Origin: Gammaproteobacteria bacterium
Lineage (GTDB): Bacteria; Pseudomonadota; Gammaproteobacteria; Pseudomonadales; Azotimanducaceae
Assembly (NCBI GenBank): GCA_024640825.1
Contig: JAHEEG010000001.1
Span: forward strand, 1 to 34,883
Direction: 5' to 3'
Length of the DNA: 34,883 nt
Shown in pieces: positions 31,184 to 34,883 of the stretch. The notes under the pieces are model-generated. The model had not been told where the DNA came from and did no database searches. It worked only from the letters and a program-made list of their open reading frames with translations. The position numbers and the translations under genes were made by a program. How positions within the stretch are numbered: the first letter of the stretch is position 1; each line of letters opens with the position of its first letter.

Positions 31184-34100
31184 ATGCAACGTCTCGATCC
31201 GAGATCATGGCTGCTCGCGCTGACCGCAGCAGGGACTGCCGTAGCCTCAGGATACCTGCACCTGGCAACGCCCCACAGGATGCCGGAATTCCTGGCTGTG
31301 CCATTCGCCTGGGTCTTGCCGGCGATCGCCGGCGCCACCGCTGGCGCGCTCCTTATTTTACAGATCACAAAGCGTCGAAAATCCTCTGCCGCGCAGGTCG
31401 GGTCGTCAACCGGGTCTCCAACCGGGTCTCCAACCGCGTCCGACTCGGACCAGACGGCTAGCCAGATCGACGGAGAAATCGGCGGCGGTCTGACTGACCT
31501 CGACGTCTGGGACAACGCTATCGGCGCGCTATCGGATCTGACGCTTCGGCTGGATGCCAAAGGCCGCGTCAGATACGCGAGTCCGGGTGCAACCCGATTG
31601 ATGACGATGTCCTCGGCTGACCTCATCGGCACCAGCCTGCTGGAATATCTCCCAACATCCGCAGTACCCGACTGCGTGAAAGCTCTTAAAGCCGCGCGGC
31701 AGCGTCCGGGCGAGTTGTTTCCCCTGACGCCGCTGCGACTGTCTGCGATCGCACCCGCTCAAAGGGACGATGAGGCTTCCCGCGTGGAGCCCCGGCAACG
31801 CCAGACGCCCATCCTGCGCGTTCAGATCATGGGGCTGACCGACGGCAGCTTGCTGGTTCTGGGCAAGAAAACGGCCCCCGCGGCAGCCGCGAAACTGTTT
31901 GCCCTGTCCGGCGCGGCAGACGACGATCGGTTTTCGCGCATTTTTCACTCCAGCCCGGACGCCATCATCATCCTCCACGGAGCCAATGGCACCCTTATTG
32001 ATTTCAACCCGGGTTTCACCCAGGTGGTGGGATACAGCCGCGAGCAGGCCATCGGCGTCCGCGATCTGGACCTCGGCCTCTGGGCAGACCCCGATGAATG
32101 GGAAAGGACGCTTAAGGATCTCCGCCAGCACCCTTCAGGCGTGACCCTGGAGACCCGGATGCAAGCATCCGATGGCCGCTTCAAACCGGTGGAGATGTCC
32201 CTGAGATACATAGAGCTGCACGGGGAGCTGCACATCCTGTGCATCGCCAGGGACGTCAGCAAGCGGATCGAGGCGGAATCGGCTGCCAGGCACAGCGAGG
32301 AGAAATTCTCCCGGGTTTTCTCACAGAGCCCGGACGGCATCGTCATTCTGCAGCAACAGGGATTGATCATATGCGATGTCAACACCGCCTTCTGTCAGAG
32401 CTCGGGTTATTCCCGGGACGAGCTGCTGGGGAAACCCATTGGCGCGTTCGACGCGTTCGTCGAGCCCCAGGACCTGGCGGAAGCCGCGGCGACCCTCACT
32501 GAGCACGGCCACCTCAGCAACCGGGACATCGTGCTCCGCGCCAAATCCGGACAACAGATACCGGCCCTGCTCAGCGCCACGCTCATCGATCTGGATGCCA
32601 CACCCTGCGTCCTGTGCATTGCCAAAGACGTGAGCAAGCTGAGGGAAGCCGAGGTTCGCCTGCAGGCCAGCGAACAAAGGTTCCGGGGCGCTTTCGAAAA
32701 CGCACCCATCGGCATCGTCCTGCTGGATACGCGAGGTTACATTTTCGAGGCCAATCGATTTGCCAAAAGTCTGCTCGATTACCCTGAGGAAGCGCTGAAC
32801 GGGCTGCATATTTCCCGGCTGCTGCCCGCAGAAGATCGGGCCGATCTGAAAGCCCAGCTGGATCGTCTGATTCAGGCCAGGGAGGTTACCGTCTACAATG
32901 AGCGCCGACTGCTCTGCGCCAGCGGGCTGGAGATATGGGCCAACTGCCACATGGTGCTGCAGCGAGACGGCAACGACCAGCCCAGCTACTGCATCCTGCA
33001 GATTGCCGACATCACCGAGATGAAAACCAATCAACGCCGCATGGAGCGCATGGCGTTCTTCGATACGCTCACGGAGCTGGCCAACCGCAGGCTGTTCAAT
33101 GACCGACTGCGCCAGAGCATCGAGCACTGCCTCCGATCCCAGCAGCGCGGAGCGCTTCTTTACCTCGACCTCGATCAGTTCAAACGCGTGAACGACACCC
33201 TTGGGCACGAAGCGGGAGACGAACTCCTCAGAGAGGTAGCGGAGCGTCTTCTGGGCTGCGTGCGCAAGGAAGACACCGTCGGGCGGCCCGGCGGCGACGA
33301 GTTCACAATTCTGCTCTACGAAGTGCGCTCCCCAGCCGACGCCGGGCATGTCGCTGAGAAAATACTCAACACAATGCGCGAGCCCATCACGATATCGGGC
33401 CATCAGCTGGTTGTAACCACCAGCATCGGCATAGCCATGCTTCCTGACGATGGTGTCGATGCGAACATGCTGCTGAAGAACGCCGATCTGGCCATGTACC
33501 GCGCGAAAGAACAGGGACGCAACAATTTCCAATTCTACAGCGAAGATCTCAACACCAACGCGGTGAAACGGCTGCGCACCGAATACGAGCTGCGTCGCGC
33601 GTTGGAGCGCAGCGAGTTCGAACTCTACTACCAGCCAAAAATCCGCCTTGTCGACCAGGAACTGGTCGGCGTCGAGTGCCTGATCCGCTGGCAGCATCCC
33701 GAGCGCGGGCTGATCAGCCCCGACGGCTTTATCGAGATCGCCGAGGAAACGGGTGACATCGTCGAGATCGGAAACTGGGTGCTGGAAGAAGCCTGCGCGG
33801 CAGGCCGACTTCTCGTGGAACAGCAGGGAAGCCCACTGTGCATTGCCGTCAACATTTCCCCGCGGCAGTTCCGGGACCCCAACCTCATAGCTACCATCCG
33901 GCGCTGTCTGAGACAAGCGCACCTGGATCCTGCCTGCCTCGAGTTGGAGATCACCGAAACCATGCTGATGCACGACGTTGACGCGGCATCAGAAACCGTG
34001 CACCGCCTTCACAGCCTCGGTATCCGCTTGGCGATAGACGATTTCGGTACGGGGTACTCGTCCTTAAACTACCTGAAGAAGTTCCCCATCGATACCGTCA

Positions 34101-34357
34101 AGGTGGACAAAAGTTTCGTCATGGACATTCCGCAAAGCACGGACGATAAGGCCATTACCGCCGCGGTCATTGCAATGGCCCACCGTTTGAACATGGCAGT
34201 CGTTGCGGAAGGTGTGGAGACCCAGGCTCAGCTCGATTTCCTGCTGGCGCAGCAGTGCGAGTACGGCCAGGGCTATCTGTTCAGCCGCGCTGTGCCGTTG
34301 CAGGAGATCCGCCGCATGCTGAGACCTAAAGTGCCCCGGGCAGCGGGTCAGGTCTGA
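31184..34357 (+). CDS. Membrane-anchored PAS-GGDEF-EAL c-di-GMP signalling protein
   Basis: A 1057-aa sensor. Two transmembrane helices (about 8-28 and 36-60) are followed by a low-complexity linker with three 12-bp repeat units (GSPT-rich) and four PAS-type domains (about 109-226, 249-365, 373-490, 496-615). A GGDEF domain (622-785) and an EAL domain (802-1045) follow. The cyclase motif GGDEF is intact at 703-707. An I-site RKED sits at 694-697, with the five-residue spacing of canonical RxxD inhibition sites. In the EAL domain the motif is ECLIR (831-835), with DDFGTGYSSL (952-961) and VAEGVET (1007-1013), so the catalytic Glu and metal Asp residues remain. Both cyclase and phosphodiesterase activity are possible. 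The signal sensed by the PAS domains is unknown. It diverges from yjbQ by 68 bp. Confidence 0.94.
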   Translation: MQRLDPRSWLLALTAAGTAVASGYLHLATPHRMPEFLAVPFAWVLPAIAGATAGALLILQITKRRKSSAAQVGSSTGSPTGSPTASDSDQTASQIDGEIGGGLTDLDVWDNAIGALSDLTLRLDAKGRVRYASPGATRLMTMSSADLIGTSLLEYLPTSAVPDCVKALKAARQRPGELFPLTPLRLSAIAPAQRDDEASRVEPRQRQTPILRVQIMGLTDGSLLVLGKKTAPAAAAKLFALSGAADDDRFSRIFHSSPDAIIILHGANGTLIDFNPGFTQVVGYSREQAIGVRDLDLGLWADPDEWERTLKDLRQHPSGVTLETRMQASDGRFKPVEMSLRYIELHGELHILCIARDVSKRIEAESAARHSEEKFSRVFSQSPDGIVILQQQGLIICDVNTAFCQSSGYSRDELLGKPIGAFDAFVEPQDLAEAAATLTEHGHLSNRDIVLRAKSGQQIPALLSATLIDLDATPCVLCIAKDVSKLREAEVRLQASEQRFRGAFENAPIGIVLLDTRGYIFEANRFAKSLLDYPEEALNGLHISRLLPAEDRADLKAQLDRLIQAREVTVYNERRLLCASGLEIWANCHMVLQRDGNDQPSYCILQIADITEMKTNQRRMERMAFFDTLTELANRRLFNDRLRQSIEHCLRSQQRGALLYLDLDQFKRVNDTLGHEAGDELLREVAERLLGCVRKEDTVGRPGGDEFTILLYEVRSPADAGHVAEKILNTMREPITISGHQLVVTTSIGIAMLPDDGVDANMLLKNADLAMYRAKEQGRNNFQFYSEDLNTNAVKRLRTEYELRRALERSEFELYYQPKIRLVDQELVGVECLIRWQHPERGLISPDGFIEIAEETGDIVEIGNWVLEEACAAGRLLVEQQGSPLCIAVNISPRQFRDPNLIATIRRCLRQAHLDPACLELEITETMLMHDVDAASETVHRLHSLGIRLAIDDFGTGYSSLNYLKKFPIDTVKVDKSFVMDIPQSTDDKAITAAVIAMAHRLNMAVVAEGVETQAQLDFLLAQQCEYGQGYLFSRAVPLQEIRRMLRPKVPRAAGQV
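31404..31439. repeat. Three 12-bp tandem repeats inside the PAS-GGDEF-EAL gene
   Basis: Three copies close to CTCCAACCGGGT lie at 31404-31415, 31416-31427 and 31428-31439, coding a Gly/Ser/Pro/Thr linker between the membrane anchor and the first PAS domain. The unit length preserves the frame. Confidence 0.85.
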
Positions 34358-34883
34358 GACAAGCGCCCGCCGGCGTCCAGCGACCGATCCCCCACCACGA
34401 CCGAGAGCAGCACAGGCAACACGAAAACGGTGCAGACCAGCAGCAGCGCCACAGCCAATGTCAGCAGCATGCCGATGGAGGCGGTGCCGTCGTGAGGAGA
34501 AAGCATAAGGGCGGCAAAAGTGCCAATGGTGGTCAACGTCGATAAAACCACTGCCCGCGGTGTGCTTGACGCCAGAAGGTGTTCTACGTCGCCGGCGCCA
34601 TGAAAACGGTCGACGACGTGAATCCCGTTGTCCACACCCAGACCAAAGATCAGGGGCAGAACAATAACATTGGCCATGTTCATCGGTTCATCAAAAACAA
34701 CCCCGGCGGCAAGCGTGAACAGCGCCGCCAGCGCCAGAGGAATCAGAATAAGCACGGCGTCCCGCAGATTGCGAAAGTTAAGAATCAGCAGCACCAAAAT
34801 GCTGGCAACGGCAAGGATCAGCGCCTGCTGAAAGGATTCGGAGACAATACTGCCCACTCCCCACTCGATCACCGGCCTACCCG
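34348..34883 (-). CDS. MMPL/RND family transporter, C-terminal part (5' end outside window)
   Basis: The reverse frame is open from the window edge to a stop at 34348 (about 178 codons) and encodes the last membrane bundle of an RND/MMPL exporter. Hydrophobic helices include ALILAVASILVLLILNF, DAVLILIPLALAALFTLAAG and IGMLLTLAVALLLVCTVFVLP. The loop motif PLIFGLGVDNGIHVVDRFH corresponds to the conserved TM4/TM10-type GxGxDxxIH element. The segment SSTPRAVVLSTLTTIGTFAALMLSPHDGTASIGMLL is reminiscent of hopanoid-associated HpnN transporters, but no other hopanoid gene is visible, so the substrate is open. Its end overlaps the 3' end of the receptor gene by 10 bp. Internal GTG or ATG codons are not the true start. 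Confidence 0.87.
   Translation of the reverse strand, partial: GRPVIEWGVGSIVSESFQQALILAVASILVLLILNFRNLRDAVLILIPLALAALFTLAAGVVFDEPMNMANVIVLPLIFGLGVDNGIHVVDRFHGAGDVEHLLASSTPRAVVLSTLTTIGTFAALMLSPHDGTASIGMLLTLAVALLLVCTVFVLPVLLSVVVGDRSLDAGGRLSQT

Noticed and set aside
31116-31632. Long minus-strand frames over the start of the receptor gene
   Set aside because: Shadows of the receptor coding sequence; YjbQ homologues begin at the ATG at 31115.
32321-33973. 550-codon minus-strand frame opposite the GGDEF/EAL region
   Set aside because: A long antisense frame in GC-rich coding DNA; the plus strand encodes unmistakable PAS, GGDEF and EAL motifs.
1-34883. tRNA, rRNA, CRISPR, integrase or defence genes
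   Set aside because: Looked for by eye on both strands; nothing with the expected structure or motifs was seen.

Overview
The window reads as a chromosomal segment of a free-living, GC-rich gammaproteobacterium. The support is the RlmA-type rRNA methyltransferase and a GlnRS that follows the E. coli enzyme closely from end to end, a DUF6316 protein, a YheT-like hydrolase, a UPF0047/YjbQ protein, a TesB thioesterase and a PAS-GGDEF-EAL receptor. Genus-level placement is an inference I cannot test here. No rRNA, tRNA, CRISPR array, prophage or intact insertion sequence was seen. Both ends cut through genes: a glycine-zipper protein on the left and an MMPL/RND transporter on the right.

Layout: (1) 1-3.75 kb holds single genes: glycine-zipper protein (-, partial), aldo/keto reductase (-), alpha/beta hydrolase (-) and rlmA (+). 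(2) 3.8-7.5 kb is a CoA-ester block: an acyl-CoA dehydrogenase (-) diverges from a tightly coupled MaoC hydratase / CitE-type CoA lyase / enoyl-CoA hydratase-like operon (+). A three-copy 13-bp direct repeat lies between the divergent genes. (3) 7.5-11.7 kb holds a DUF6316 protein and two adjacent lipoproteins on the minus strand, a TPR-rich PrsT-like protein and an Ig-like/FN3 protein. (4) 11.9-15.6 kb is a plus-strand group: CinA-type MoaB domain, TraB/GumN protein, atypical SDR, YheT-like hydrolase. (5) 15.6-23.6 kb is a minus-strand group running glnS, GH3 glycosidase, HMG-CoA-lyase-like, class III CoA-transferase, ThDP enzyme. The last four look co-transcribed, and two of their junctions are stop/start overlaps. 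(6) 23.9-29.6 kb holds a transglutaminase-like protein (+), tesB (-), and a large/small acyl-CoA dehydrogenase pair coupled to a DUF523-DUF1722 protein (-). (7) 29.7-34.9 kb holds a ferritin-like protein plus an unrecognised 146-aa protein (+), yjbQ (-), a 1057-aa c-di-GMP receptor (+) and the transporter fragment (-).

The dominant theme is acyl-CoA and CoA-ester metabolism: three acyl-CoA dehydrogenase genes, a MaoC hydratase, a CitE-type lyase, an enoyl-CoA hydratase homologue, an HMG-CoA-lyase homologue, a CaiB/BaiF transferase and a TesB thioesterase. The most unusual arrangement is the coupling of a cytoplasmic GH3 glycosidase to a CoA-lyase/CoA-transferase/ThDP set. It could be an uncharacterised catabolic module, but its substrate cannot be read from sequence. 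I found no clear defence island or other obviously new system.
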